DNA of 64,000 bases from assembly GCF_947623445.1 (NCBI RefSeq), contig NC_135244.1:2604001-2668000 (forward strand). Reading direction: 5' to 3'. Below the pieces are notes generated by a model. The model did not search any database, was not told the DNA's origin, and saw only the letters and a program-made list of their open reading frames with translations. Positions 48,390 through 60,887 of this stretch are shown in pieces. The first letter of the stretch is position 1, and the number at the start of each line of letters is the position of its first letter. This stretch comes from Clavelina lepadiformis. Its lineage: Eukaryota; Chordata; Ascidiacea; Aplousobranchia; Clavelinidae. Position numbers and translations under genes: made by a program.

Positions 48390-49066
48390 AGGTACCTGTA
48401 CCGAATAAGGCCCACCTAACACTTTTTTGAAAATAACTCAAGAACCATAAATGAGAATAGACTGAAAAATCGTATTCTATTACACCAATTTTGTGAGTAT
48501 TTTGATTCAAAACATAGTAATAGACAACATATAACATTATTAGAAATTTCACATTTTAAGTGGTACAAACATTTAAAAAGATTCCACTAGGCGCATCAAA
48601 GTAACTGCAACAATTTGCCAACTGATGACTGGAACCACTCTTGAAGTCTGGACATCAGTTAGCCAGGCATCTTGTATGGGCCTTATTAGGCGCATGTGGC
48701 ATCCACGAAAAAAACGTCACATTTTTATCATCGGAAAAATTTTAGCAAAAAAAAGTGCATTATCCTTTTCAATACTAAGTTGGTTGTTACATGAAAACTT
48801 CAGCCGGCTGATAACAGTTCATTTAACCGGCCAAATTCTCACTTACTTTTTTTCTAAATTAACAAAACCACCTTAACTGCAAATATCAAATTTTTTTGTG
48901 CTCTAGCGAATCGGTTGATCACGTGACAAGAATGAAATCTGGTAAACCATAATGAATTTATATTAGTTTTTATGTAGGGACAAAATCTTTTATTTATTTG
49001 CACGGGTTTGCGAAATATGAGCAATGGGCCTTATTAGGGACCCGGCCTTATTCGGTACAGGTACCT
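48390..49066. mobile_element. 677-bp MITE with perfect inverted ends and TA flanks
   Basis: Both ends read AGGTACCTGTACCGAATAAG when read inward and continue identically for a few bases, flanked by TA. The inside has a second GGGCCTTATTAGG word (near 48677) matching the subterminal right end. No transposase is seen. TA flanks fit the Tc1/mariner or a related group; the family is not determined. Confidence 0.7.
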
Positions 49067-49459
49067 TACAGAAAACTTTTTAACTCGCGATTGTTAGACA
49101 ATAACTATATAATTGAAATTGTAAGCATCTAGGACTGTATTTTAGCGATGGCTGCCACTATTTTACTGTAAAAATCGTACCTCCGAAGATATTATTGCTA
49201 ACCTAACTTAAATTTTGTAACTCAGTAACCTAAACTTAATCTAAATCTACCTAATCTGTATCTAACTCTAATAAAACCATAAATAACTAAAACCATTTTT
49301 TGCATACCTATTCTCCCAACCTAACCGCCTATATTTAATAACAGGCTGCGTGACTTACATGCGGTGAAATAGTCACTTCGTTTATTGATTGCTTGCGTGT
49401 GTGTGCACAGGTTAATGCCGGGCTTGACAACCGGGGCCACAACCCAGGCGGGGTCCACG
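49067..49459. other. intergenic, low-complexity CCTAA/TAAAT-rich stretch
   Basis: Bases 49198-49320 are a degenerate run of CTAA-containing words. Nothing else is seen. Confidence 0.4.
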
Positions 49460-49622
49460 CAGTGGCGTAGCCAGAAAAAAAATTTGGGGCGGGCCAAATA
49501 TTTCATGAGTTCAAGGGAACTACAAAGTGTTTGTTTTAAGAAACCGCCACCTGATGTGGAAGCCTATAGACACAAAAATTTGAGGGGGCATGGCCCCTTT
49601 CGCCCCCCTGGCTACGCCTATG
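49460..49622. mobile_element. 163-bp hAT-like MITE with GGCGTAGCC ends
   Basis: The ends read inward are CAGTGGCGTAGCCAG and CATAGGCGTAGCCAG. The flanks GGTCCACG and GGTTCACA match at 6 of 8 positions, which fits an aged hAT target duplication. No coding sequence. Confidence 0.6.
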
Positions 49623-50620
49623 GGTTCACAATTAGATGCCTCAGTAGTGAGCTATAGTGTAGTAGTAGGGGAAGACGAGGCAAAGGAGACACAAATTTCT
49701 CACGCTTTTGTGCTTACTGTGCAAAATTAGCGGCGCGAAAGCTACAATAAAGTAAAAAGTGTTTTGCAATCAAAATCTATATTTTTTATTGATGAGCAAG
49801 GAAAGGTTGAGAACAACTGGGCTAGTCCATGGCATATGCATGCTGCGAATGAATCCTAGGGTGTCATATACGTTTCGCAAGGGTGCCACAAGTTATTGCG
49901 CACTAATCACTAGTCCAGGTTGCGAAAATTATTTTTTATTTAATGCAGAAACGTTTTGGTTTGACTGTGAGTGCCGCCAAATCTTTTGGTTGTTTGCAGA
50001 GTGCCGTAAGCCAAAAAAGGTTGAGAATAGGCCATAGTTCTATTATTGCTATGTTGCATGGTTTAAGCCTTTGCGCTTCGTCACTCTTTCCTGTTCGTTA
50101 ATTTTCCGTGAGCTTGTGTTTTATTGTGCTATAACTAAAAAGGTTAGTATCTTAAATTTCGCTACGCAAAATTAATAGCAAAAAATACACAATATTATTG
50201 CACATTAATACTATATATTAATACAACTAACTATCTCCATACCCATTTTCGTCAGTGTTGTTACAAATTTGGTTTCAAATGTTATTATTATTGGTTATAT
50301 TTTTAGTTGATATGTTTGCGACTAACAACAATATTCACTCAACACAAGCAATGACAAAAAATAAACGATACGATTCAACGATATCACCCTAACGCAATTC
50401 CAAAAAAGACAATATAAGTGCTACAAGGAAAGCGTTGCACCTATCGTAGCCAGTTAACGTGTGCTGCATTCTGTTATCGCTGTTGGAGTTGGAAGCAAAC
50501 CGGAGATAGCTTTGGTTGTGAGGTGGTGTGGAGTATTAATTGAAACTTACATTGAAAAAGTAACGTAAATTGTCACGTTTGCAATTGCCTGGGTTGCTAA
50601 TTACTAGTAACCCATCGGTT
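49623..50620. promoter_or_regulatory. upstream region of the kinase gene
   Basis: No gene is seen. The last few hundred bases before 50621 should hold the promoter and 5' untranslated region of the OSR1/SPAK-type gene. No TATA box is obvious near the start. Confidence 0.3.
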
Positions 50621-53600
50621 ATGGCCTCCACAACCACAACTGCGCGCGAAGAAATCCCGTCTTGGCCTGTAAATAAAGATGATTATGAACTGCAAGAAGT
50701 TATTGGTAAGCAAAATTCTCTGTACCGCTGTAGGCGTATGTTTTAGCTTGGATAGTAATAGTAGAAGTGTATACCGTGCTTTACGAAGTTCTGTTTCTGA
50801 AGAATTCTTCAGACTGCGATCCTATTTTTGTGTGATCTAGCCTATATTATAGGATCTAGCGGTCGTTTGCAAAAGTCTGAAAGTGCACAATTAGACCTAC
50901 AGGATGCTTGATGCACTTTTATACTGCTGTTGTAGCCTACTAGACCCTTGCTGCCCAGTTTTCATAGATTTGTAGACCCATATTTTGTTTATTTGCATTT
51001 CTGGGGTAAAAGCATGGCTTTACACTGTAAAAAATCTTTTCTAATTATAAGTCAGTGAGACAATTGAGACTAATAATTAGTCTTCCAACGAAAAGTATGG
51101 CTTATAGTTAGTCTAAATTGTCTCACTGACTTATAATTAGAAAAGATTTTTTACAGTGTACTTCAACAGTTCTGCTGACTGTACTGGTTTTCTTTGTTGG
51201 AATGCTTCAAGTTGACCAGGACTTAAATCTTTTTGTCAACATTTAACTGCTGAGTTGGTCAGGTCTCAACAATTTTTTGTACCATTTAAAACCGTACTGG
51301 AAAGTTTGTATGATTCCAATTTTCGGGCGCATTGTTGTTGATTTGCCCTGTATTCTATATCATAAGTATTACGTTGGCATGCCGTAAATTTTGGCATCAC
51401 ATTTATTGGCGCATTTATTGACGCATTGGAAGCAAACTTTCCAGTAGGGTTGAAGCCCTGGCAAGATAAAAAAAAAGAAGATTCTATTTTGCTTCTTGCC
51501 TACGCTTTTTTCTTTTAACTCCTGAAAGTTTCAGCAATCTATTTATACTAATCTTAAATATTTTCTCATGCACTTCTCAATTTATGTCATGTTACAGCAT
51601 AGCAACACAGAAGCAACTCATCCATTATGTTACTTGGTATAGCAATTGAATAGCAAAATGTATATTTTTTATTAAAGCCTACCTTTTTGTTAATGATAAT
51701 GAAACTTTGTGAACTCAATGCCGAACTAACATATTTTATTGCAGGCCATGGAGCCACTGCTGTTGTGCAAGCTGCATATTGTAAACCACGCAAGGAAGTG
51801 TGTGCTATTAAGCGAATTTCTCTCGAATCAACAAATCAAGATGAGCTTTTGGTAATCTTTTTTTATAATTCCGGGACACTTTTAATACAAATTTGATAAA
51901 TATACCAGACTGGTATACTATTAAATTATACTGGGCTGGTTGATTGGCCTGAGATGTAGAGCTATAAAACCTTGTTATGCTTTTATTAGCCATTAAAGAT
52001 TTGAAAACCCATATTCGAGTAACCCTAAGATATGCTTAAAAGTGATGAGCATTGATTACAATTTTACTGTTTGTGTAGTTGAGCAACTGACTTTTCCTTG
52101 GAATGAATTTTGCTACACAATTTCCTATCTTTTGCTCTGTGGAAAGGGATAATCCTTTTCAAAGTTTTGTGTTGTTTGAAAACATTTACAGAAAGAAGTA
52201 CAAGCTATGAGCCAATGCAATCACCCCAACCTTGTCTACTTCTACAAAGCCTTCGTTGTAAAGACTGAGGTCTGGTTGATCATGAAGCTCCTAGGCAGAG
52301 GTAGAGAACCCCATGGCTTTCAATTAAAACACTTTTAAGGATTTAGAAATTGATGAATGTAAAATATCGCTTAGCTAGCGAATATGTATACAACAATGTT
52401 AAAATATGAGTATATCTTTTGTGTTAGTGTTTCACAATGAAGCTTAATTTAGGCTCCGTTCTTGATATCATTAAACACAAAGTTGCCAAGGACCAACATA
52501 AACTTGGGGTGTTAGAAGAAGCGGTTATTGCCACAATCCTGCGCGAATGTCTGAAAGGTCTCGAATATTTACACAGAAATGGACAAATTCATAGGCAAGT
52601 GATACATGAAGCCTTGCATTCGCGCTTTTCCATGTTATTATGTTAAATACTTTGTTGAACTTAATTCTATGTTATAAGCTATTAAACGTGCTGAACTCGT
52701 TAAACAAATGATGACACTTTTTGCCCAGCAAAGCATCTTTGGTTGAACATTGCTGGTATAAACACGTAACTTGTAAATTACTTAGCTCCATGTTTAATTC
52801 CACTAAACATGGGATTAGTACATTCATTACAACAATGTGCTCAGTATTGATTTTTTACCAATCGAAAACAAATGAGAGAACTTGCATTACAGAGACATAA
52901 AAGCCGGCAACATCTTACTAGGCGACGATGGCACCGTGATGTTGGCTGATCTCGGCGTGAGTTCATTCATCGCCGTCGGTGGAAATATGGCACGAGATAG
53001 GACGAGACATACCTTTGTCGGAACTCCTTGTTGGATGGCACCTGAAGTTATGGAACAGGTTTGAATTCGCGTTGATGCTAGTCATTGCCTCTTTTCAACC
53101 TGTTGCATTAATTTTTGTAGCAGCTATGATTAACCCAAGTAAACTTTCGTTTATCGTGGGTTCATGGCAGTTTCTTTTTATCACTGTCAACTTTCACATT
53201 TATGTCTTTATTATCGTCAAGCTGTGTTCTTTTTGAACAACTCGTTCTTTTTAAGGTGCAGCTTATGTTGATATAATTTATATACCTTGATTAATTTATA
53301 ACTTGTTGAAAGCAATTACTTTTTTCATTTTACAGGCAGTTAGTGGTTATGATACGAAGGCAGATATCTGGAGTTTTGGCATCACTGCCATTGAACTTGC
53401 CACAGGAAAGGCCCCTTATCACCAATACCCACCGATGAAAGTAAATGCTAATACATATGTCAGAATACATTTTGTCCTGTCTCTACAATCGAATTTTTGT
53501 TTTTAGGTTTTATTACTCACTTTGCAAAATGAACCACCAAATCTGGACACTGGAGTGTCAAATAAAAACACCACTAAAAAATACAGCAAACAATTTCGCA

Positions 53601-56600
53601 AGATGATTGAAACCTGCCTGCAGCGAGATCCAGACAAAAGGTCTGTACTTTGCATCTTTTGTTTTCTTTCATTGTTAGTGAAATAGCTCATTGTTGGTTA
53701 ATCGCCTTCACAGCAGCCGATGATTATTTAAAGTTTAATTGTGATGTAGAAAAGTGCTTTTTCCAGTAGCTTTAAATTCATTCCAACCATTGCAAACATT
53801 TGGAGCAATCTCTTCATGCTGTGCTCATAGTATAGTCTGGCACAGATCACACCTTAAACAATGGCATTATCCAGTCACATGAGCAACCTCATTGTGCAGT
53901 GAAAAACAATCATTAAAAAACAATGGGCGCCCAGTGGGCATCCATTTTGCAATGCTATTGTTAAAAAGTTGCATTCCGCACCCTTTTGTGTTTCATGTGT
54001 TTGAAATTGCTGTTAACACAGGACAAGGAGATGATTGATTTCCAATGGGGTGTTATTTGACATAGACATCGTATTCTAGTATAACATGATGATGATTTTT
54101 CGACAGACCGTCTGCAGCTCAACTCCTCAAAGATCCGTTTTTTAAGAAAGCAAAGAGCAAGGAATACCTTGTTGACCACCTTCTTGTCCAAGCCCCCACC
54201 TTTAAGGACCGTGCCAAGACGGTATAAATACGAAAGTTATCACCGAGATGTAGTAAAATGCGTTATAGTTATTAAGTAGCAAGTCTGTGTATTTTCTCTG
54301 GTTTATTAGAGTTCATTTTCCTAAAACAACCGAGATTTTATGATGTCTATGTAGCCGAAGCGGGTGGTTGGATCGAGCGGACGACTTCATAAGAACGACG
54401 AAGGCGACTGGGAATGGAGCGACGACGAATACAAGGAGAGCGGCGGCAGAGATGAAAAATCGAATAAAGAGATCAAAATATCGGTCTGACGCACCTGTCT
54501 TCCATAGAAATAGCCTTTTTGCTTATATTAAGACACTAACAACTGCATGACTTTTCCATGACTCAGATGCCAATTGTACTTCCTCACGGGCTTCAGCCGT
54601 TGCAAATGGTCATGTTGGTTTGAGAATTGAGACCGATTTAGAGAAAAGAAATTCGAAAATAAACTACTCAGACTGACTGGCATTATTATAACCTTTATAG
54701 ATACCAATTCCTGCTGCACAGCCAGCAAATGAGTCGACTGAAGTAATGAAGAACGGTAAAATCAAAACCAGCGTTTCGAAAACACCAAGTCTCACAGACA
54801 CGGATAGCTCTACTACCCCAGTGAGCCCGACGTCGCCAACCCATCCCAGTTTTTTCCACCCTCCCACCGAACTTCCACCCACTCCAACAAAGGTCAAAAG
54901 GTCAGGGAGTGACGTAAATGCGAATGAAAAGAAAGCAGAACGCACAACGTCTTCAGCCCCCGTCGCAGCAAACACCCCCCAACCCGCACCAACGGAAACT
55001 CTTCCTGTAAATCTCGTATTACGGCTTCGGTAAGTGGCGTTTCAGCAGAATGTTGATGGCTTTGTTATCACTGCATTATGACGTTGTAAACAGCTCAAAA
55101 ATGGTCGCATTGGATCGCAAACTCTCATTTTAGACTAACATTTTGACTCACTTCTGCCTAAGACAATTTTAATTTATTCATTTATTCTATTGATTTCATT
55201 AACCTTTCAAAGTTTTTTGTTCATCTTGGGGTTAGCAATTCACCCGGTCAAGAAACGCTGGCCTTAGAGTCTTAGACTATCAAGTGACAGTGACTTGTGT
55301 TCATTTTGGTAGTTATGTCCTTGTCAAATCGATTACAACAACGCGTATATTGTATAGCCAATATATATCTATTTATTTCAATTTTTTCCGAAATATTTCA
55401 AAAAATTCTTGATTCTTGCCGCAAACTTGTCAGAAATTTCAAAACACTATTTCTGAAACTGTTTCCGTGCGTTTTCCCAAGGTCACATTTTTTTGTTAAC
55501 AATCGTAAAAATCGACTTCGTTTCCAATGTAGCTTTCAAATACAGTCAAATCCGCTTAATTCGGACACTTTGGTTCCACTCACTTTTGGCCGAATTAAGC
55601 GGAGAAACGGCTTTGTCCGAATTAAGCGGAAAATCAATTGTTCGTTTCATGGTAATGCATAAAGGCAAAAAACGCATTTAAAATACTGTACTGTTGCGTA
55701 ATAAATGAATTGCAGCTGCGCTATACTGCAGTAACTGGCACTGATCGCATAAAACGTCTTCGTTTACTTTAGTGAGCAATTTCAATTTTCGTGCTAAACT
55801 TTTCTGTACAATTTTGTCCTACATTCCTACAAGATGGACGCAATTGTACCAAAGTAAAAGCGACTATGAAGTTGGCACGGCGTTATATGAGTTCATTGTC
55901 GATTGTTACTGCATCGATCGTCATTGTTTCACCATAATCACTCATAATGCAATTGAGTCTTGTCTTTAAACTAACGAAGTACTGTTCATTGTGTCATAAC
56001 CTAACGATGGAATTGCGAACCTGTGTCCGAATTAAGCGGAGAATTGTCCGAATTAACAGGATTTTTTTACGTTCAATTTTTACTTTTGTTCCGTTCCTGA
56101 GCATTTTGGCCGAATAAAGCGGTTGTCCGGGTTATCCGGTGTCCGAATTAAGCGGATTCGACTTGTATGTTGAATTGTAAAGAATTTTTTGACGATAGAG
56201 CGCTTCGAAACCCCAATTTCACATTCAATCTTCGCTATCAGTTAATCAGGAATGACTTGAAATATCAAGACGAGGACACCCTTTGTTTATTTATTATTCA
56301 TGTCTCGCTAAAGTAACGCAAGGAACTTTCCATTAATTCAATGAATCTTAATACATTTTTTAAAAATGTTGTTTTACTTTATGGAAGAAACGACCAACAG
56401 GAGTTGAACGATATAAAATTTGCATTCACTCCCAACCAAGATACTCCTGATGGCATCGCCCAAGAAATGGTGAGTGCCGGCCTGGTTAGCGGAATGGACA
56501 AAGTTATTGGTAAGCTGTGGTCATTAACAATAGAAAATGTGTACTGTACTGTTATACATTTAGTGTCAGCGAAAAAGTTATTTTTTTGTCGTGGTTGGCT

Positions 56601-56977
56601 GTTGCGATTGCTATTGATATATAGACTATTAAAATATAATATTATTATAATACGATTATTATAATATTGATTTTGGTTGGTGTTGATATATAGAATATAG
56701 TATGCATATAAAAAAATATTAGACGCATAGGATTTTGCTCTCGCTGTCGCACTTATGACGCAAATACTATATTTTAGTTCCTATAAGTTTTGTTCAACGC
56801 TTCTAATTTCCTCTGTTTTCAGTTGCTGCAAAGTTATCGAAACTTGTCTCGAGCGACATTAAACCTCCTGTCGTAACTTTTCCGCTCCATCAAGGCTCAC
56901 TTTCAACGAACCAAGTCCCGGACGAAAAAACTCTCTTTGGCTTCGCCCAGTTAAGCATTGTAGACTCCCATAAATAA
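50621..56977 (+). CDS. OXSR1: OSR1/SPAK-type Ste20 kinase, complete 12-exon gene
   Basis: Exons: 50621-50705, 51745-51851, 52192-52300, 52453-52594, 52893-53058, 53336-53440, 53507-53640, 54107-54221, 54355-54483, 54701-55029, 56388-56509, 56823-56977; 1698 nt, 565 aa. Kinases of this family are switched on by WNK kinases and phosphorylate cation-chloride cotransporters. Kinase domain about 22-296: loop [11 protein letters not shown], Lys51, Glu66, HRD Asp149, DLG at 167-169 (usually DFG), activation-loop Thr188 in HTFVGTPCW, the WNK-site equivalent, and WMAPE. The regulatory GSSGRLHK motif is at 327-334. A Pro/Ser/Thr-rich linker lies in exon 10. The C-terminal CCT/PF2 docking domain (about 466-560: [10 protein letters not shown] to LFGFAQLSI) is split over exons 10-12. 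Intron 4 starts with GC. Vertebrates have two paralogues, OXSR1 and STK39; this looks like their common ancestor type. Confidence 0.95.
51023..51158. mobile_element. 136-bp fold-back MITE in kinase intron 1
   Basis: The two halves form a near-perfect hairpin: arms start CACTGTAAAAAATCTTTTCT and stay complementary for about 43 bases, then less exactly, over a short loop. TA flanks both sides, which fits a Tc1/mariner-type MITE. Confidence 0.85.
55543..56165. mobile_element. 623-bp pogo/Tigger-like element in kinase intron 10
   Basis: Ends read inward are CAGTCAAATCCGCTTAATTC and CAAGTCGAATCCGCTTAATT, each followed by CGGACAC, with TA on both flanks. The word TGTCCGAATTAAGCGG is repeated inside in both orientations. 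No transposase frame is left. It is flanked by exons 10 and 11 and does not disturb their splice sites. Confidence 0.75.
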
Positions 56978-59048
56978 TACCTTGCTTATTAATTAACTTT
57001 ATGTTGTGCGTGTGATATGTTTTTCAAGTAATTTCAAACTGTGTTCTCGATTAATTGTTGTTTCCTTTCAAATGCAACCTTCTGCCATTATCCTTAAGGC
57101 TGCCATACTAATCCCTTCACTAATAAATTTTAATGAGTGTATGAAAATATTTATGACACTTTTAAAAATTTTCAATGAATTTACAGCTTTTGCGTTTTAT
57201 TTACCTAAATCCGGCTGTCTTTTTTCTTGCATTTGATTTTTTCTTGTTTTTAAATCTCATTTTAAGGCAAACTTTGCGTGACAATGCTATATAATGGTAC
57301 AACATTTAGGACAATAGGCTCTGGTTACGTACAGGCGCAATGACTCAAGTTTTAAACAAGACAGCAAAAGTAAGCGTTGAAACCAAAGTTTTCAGTCAAA
57401 AATATCTAAATGTCCATAAAAACTTAGTTTCGTGCAGATTTTTCATGTGCAAAATTTGTATGTGCAACAAGATTTATGCATTTAGTCCGTCTGACATTCG
57501 CTATCTACAAAAAATTCGCGGGCTTGCTACAAAAGACAGCGCAGAGACGAACTGTATGCATATACAATACACACTACATATATGTTCGCGGTCCAATTTT
57601 CTAGCGTTGTAATGCAAACTATCGCCGAGAACCGAGCGTTTATGCGTGTCACTAGCACCATAATCCGTCAACTTACACCGAACGCTTGTTATTGCTGTAA
57701 AAACGACGTTTCTGTGTACTTCACTGTTTCTCCCATCTTACATACTTTTTGCCTTCTCTTTCTTTCCTAATAGAAGTCCAACATGTTTACGCCTCAGCGT
57801 AAAGCTGACGTCATTGCAGTGGTGATTTTGAGCGATTAAGCGTTAAAACCGTCCACTATTGTTGAAGGTTAAGCTTCGAACTGCATAGATATGCTGTTTC
57901 GTAACTTTATGGATTTTAGATAACGTGGCATTTTAACGGGAAATTTTTGCATTGCGTTACTGGGTTGTTTCTTACATCCGGTACATCTGCATCGAATAAT
58001 CCGCCTGTAATACTATGCCACGCTCAATTGTAACTTAAGTGAAAGGTGTGGAACAGAGTTTTTGTTTGTTCGAACTATGACGGCGTTAATGAACTCTTTT
58101 ACATGTATTTAACTTCTTAATCGACCTACATGCAATATCTGTATTTTGGCTGAATTTTGCAGTAACTGCAAATACTTGTCGCATATTCTTTTAACGGCTT
58201 CGTCTCCAACACAGGCTTTTTGCTGAGTGATTGCTTTTCGTGTTTATTGTCGTATTCATGCCAACTGATGCTTCGTGTGTCACATCTTACTTGTAACGCT
58301 TCATTGCTTTTGTGACGTGTTCGTTGTTCGATTTCGCCACACTCTTTTCTGGAGAGCTGAAAATATTTGTTGTGTGAACGTGGCAATTTAAATGGCTTAT
58401 GGAAACATTTTTCAACTAACTTATATCGTGCTCAAATAACCACCTAGAATTTGCAATAAAACTGCAATACTGTAAATTGATCATCGTAACTTTCCTTGGG
58501 TTCTAAATTCTAATTCCTGAAAATATTTGATCAAAGCCCCGCTGGGTAACATTTGTCTGTAACAATGTCCTACTGTCAGGTGTCAACCTGTGAGATAAAG
58601 CGCTTACCTCATCCGTCATTTTATTTCACAGAATAACAGGATTCCAAGCATTTTGTTTTGATTTCATCATCCACGTGCTTTTGTAGGTAACCAGAGGTCA
58701 AGTGTCTCTTGTTACTGAAGATAATCACGTGATGTGGTAAGCTGAAGATTATGGAAAGATGTTGAAATGGCGAACGAAATATGTTGACTTCTGCTTAAAA
58801 ATTTGTACAATTTTTCTCAAAATTAGGTTTAGTGTTCACTAGTTAACGGTGGATTTTTTAAACACAGCCAGAAAAAAGTGCGTAAAAATTTTGGAGCGAA
58901 AAAAACGTGACATAATTAATCGTTAAATCATGAGTAAAATCTTGTATCAAGTTGTAGTTCTCTACTCTGAAAACAAGGTTTACAAATTGATCGATATTTT
59001 AGATTCAGACAGAAATTATTTGCTCGCTTATAAACTAAAGGTTCAAAC
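56978..59048. other. kinase 3' region and intergenic
   Basis: Bases after 56977 should include the kinase 3' UTR. Further on, a weak candidate exon on the minus strand (58356-58291) has a good acceptor (AAATATTTTCAG), a 22-codon open frame and a GTAAGATG donor, but no partner exons were found. Nothing else is supported. Confidence 0.3.
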
Positions 59049-59831
59049 TAGGGTTGGATTATCCGGATAACGGTTAACCGATTAACCGCAGTTTTTTTTT
59101 CTATCTGATATCCGGATATAATTCTGCCGGTTAACCGGCTAAAAGAGTATCGTTGCTAATGCGTTTTACACTTTTTAGTAAGTTTGAACATTCTTTGTTA
59201 CGTAGAGGCTGACTCTCGCTGAGCGCAATTAAACCTTTGTTCACACTTCAATTGTCTTATACTGTACTTTCAACTACGGTGCTCGTAAAATGCACGAGTA
59301 AAATTTAGTATCACGTCACAAAGAAAGCATAATGAATGATTCTTTTAATAGAAGACTGCATTCTCATGGCAAGGTAAAGTCTGTGAAGTGTCAGTTGAAA
59401 AGCTTTGGCCACAACCTAGTTTGAAGTGACTAAATTTAAGAGATGGAATTTTAACGTTTCAAAAGTGATAATCCAGTTTGGGGCTACTTTCTACGATCAA
59501 GAAATGGTGAGGGCAAAATGTGAAACCTGTGAAAACACGATTTCTTGTAAAGGTAGATCTACAGGAGCAATGAGAAACCACCTTGGTTTAAAACATAAGA
59601 TTGTTCTTGACACAAAGAAAGCAAAACAGCAAGTTTTTTTGGAAAACACAAACAAATGTTCCGCAGGTACTAGCACGATTGAAAACTATTTTAAGCCAAC
59701 CAAAGAGTCGCTGGAGAGGGTTGTCGCAGAGCTAGCAGTTACTATCCGGTTAACCGGTTAGATAAATTCCAAATATACGGATATATCCGTTATCCGGATA
59801 GTAAAAATTATTGATATCCGAACTAACCCTA
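59049..59831 (+). mobile_element. 783-bp hAT element with BED-finger frame and perfect 8-bp target duplication
   Basis: The ends read inward are TAGGGTTGGATTATCC and TAGGGTTAGTTCGGAT, with GTTCAAAC on both flanks (59041-59048 and 59832-59839). Subterminal repeats use ATCCGGATAACGG and GGTTAACCGG. Inside, a frame ending at 59761 encodes a BED-type zinc finger: CETCEN, then GAMRNHLGLKH, and a tail that ends in the right subterminal repeat. The hAT catalytic domain is absent. It is either a deletion derivative keeping only the DNA-binding finger or an element that makes a short BED protein. Confidence 0.85.
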
Positions 59832-59839
59832 GTTCAAAC

Positions 59840-60879
59840 CGACATTCAGTCGAATCTGCTACGTACGACATGTGTTGTCTGCGACGTATTGTTCGTCGTT
59901 CGTGGACTTCGTACCCAAATGTTTGAAGTGTGGGGAAGCTATACACTACACGTGGTCTCCAGAAGGACGAAATTATTTTTTTGAGATATTGAACGAGATT
60001 ACAAACTTCAGGGATGTAGGATATAAATAGGCTAAATAAGACTAAATCAAATGACCTAAAAATATTTAAAAAACGAAAATCAGACCGAAGGCGCGATACT
60101 ACATGACAGCAAAAAGTATACCAATCTTTTTCCATACTTACCTGATTAAACTGCTGATCATTTTCCATTCGGTGATGATTTTGTTTCAATGTTTTTAATT
60201 TTATACCTGCTAATCTCTTACAGCAATTCATATGCCCTATATGGGCAACAGTCTATAAATTACGGCTTCATCATTTGACCTGATATTACCACTACCGTCA
60301 CGTGATTGGGTTTGACCGAGAGTAAACTGTGTGAGGGAAAATCGGACTTTGCCCGTCGTTTCTCTGTCTGGTGACTCTGACGCAACTCCTTTGATAAATA
60401 TCGTTCAGTCGGCAAGAGTGCATTATGGCGTGAAAAAAACAAGGAAAAGACGGAAGAAAAAAGCGGTAGGTTTAGCTGAAGGCTGTGGCATATTTAAAGA
60501 AGTAACTTATCGCTGAATTTTCATTTGTTGGACGCTTCAGACTGAGTTAGACATTAAAGTCTACAAAATTGAGAAGTTTTTAGTTTTGTGATTTCAATTC
60601 GGACAAATCAAATTTAACTTTATTTGTTTTGACTCAACGTAAAACTGACGCATGACCGATCATGCGTGAAAGCTATAAATACAACAACCTGTAGTAAATT
60701 CGCTCATTCAGTCGTCGTAGAAGCCGGTAGTTTGGTGTGTATTGGTTATGGTGAAAACAGTGCACTTACTTCAATGTCGAAATTCCGTTACCGGCTTTCA
60801 TCCAATAAACTTGTTTCTGGGCTTTGTTATACAGGGCACTACGTTGTCAGCCAGCGCAAAAGTGTTGCGTCGTGATATA
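59840..60879. other. intergenic, one weak candidate exon
   Basis: An open stretch at about 60316-60460 encodes residues ending in a strongly basic run (KKTRKRRKKKA) just before a GTAGGT donor-like site. No matching exons were found, so I do not call a gene. Confidence 0.25.
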
Positions 60880-60887
60880 TCAAAAGT

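Noticed and set aside
48152..48552. Minus-strand frames of 87 and 124 codons
   Set aside because: They run across the left end of the 677-bp MITE, lack family features and do not use plausible splice sites.
56341..56664. Frame of 107 codons read as a free-standing gene
   Set aside because: Its middle is kinase exon 11; the parts outside 56388-56509 are intron.
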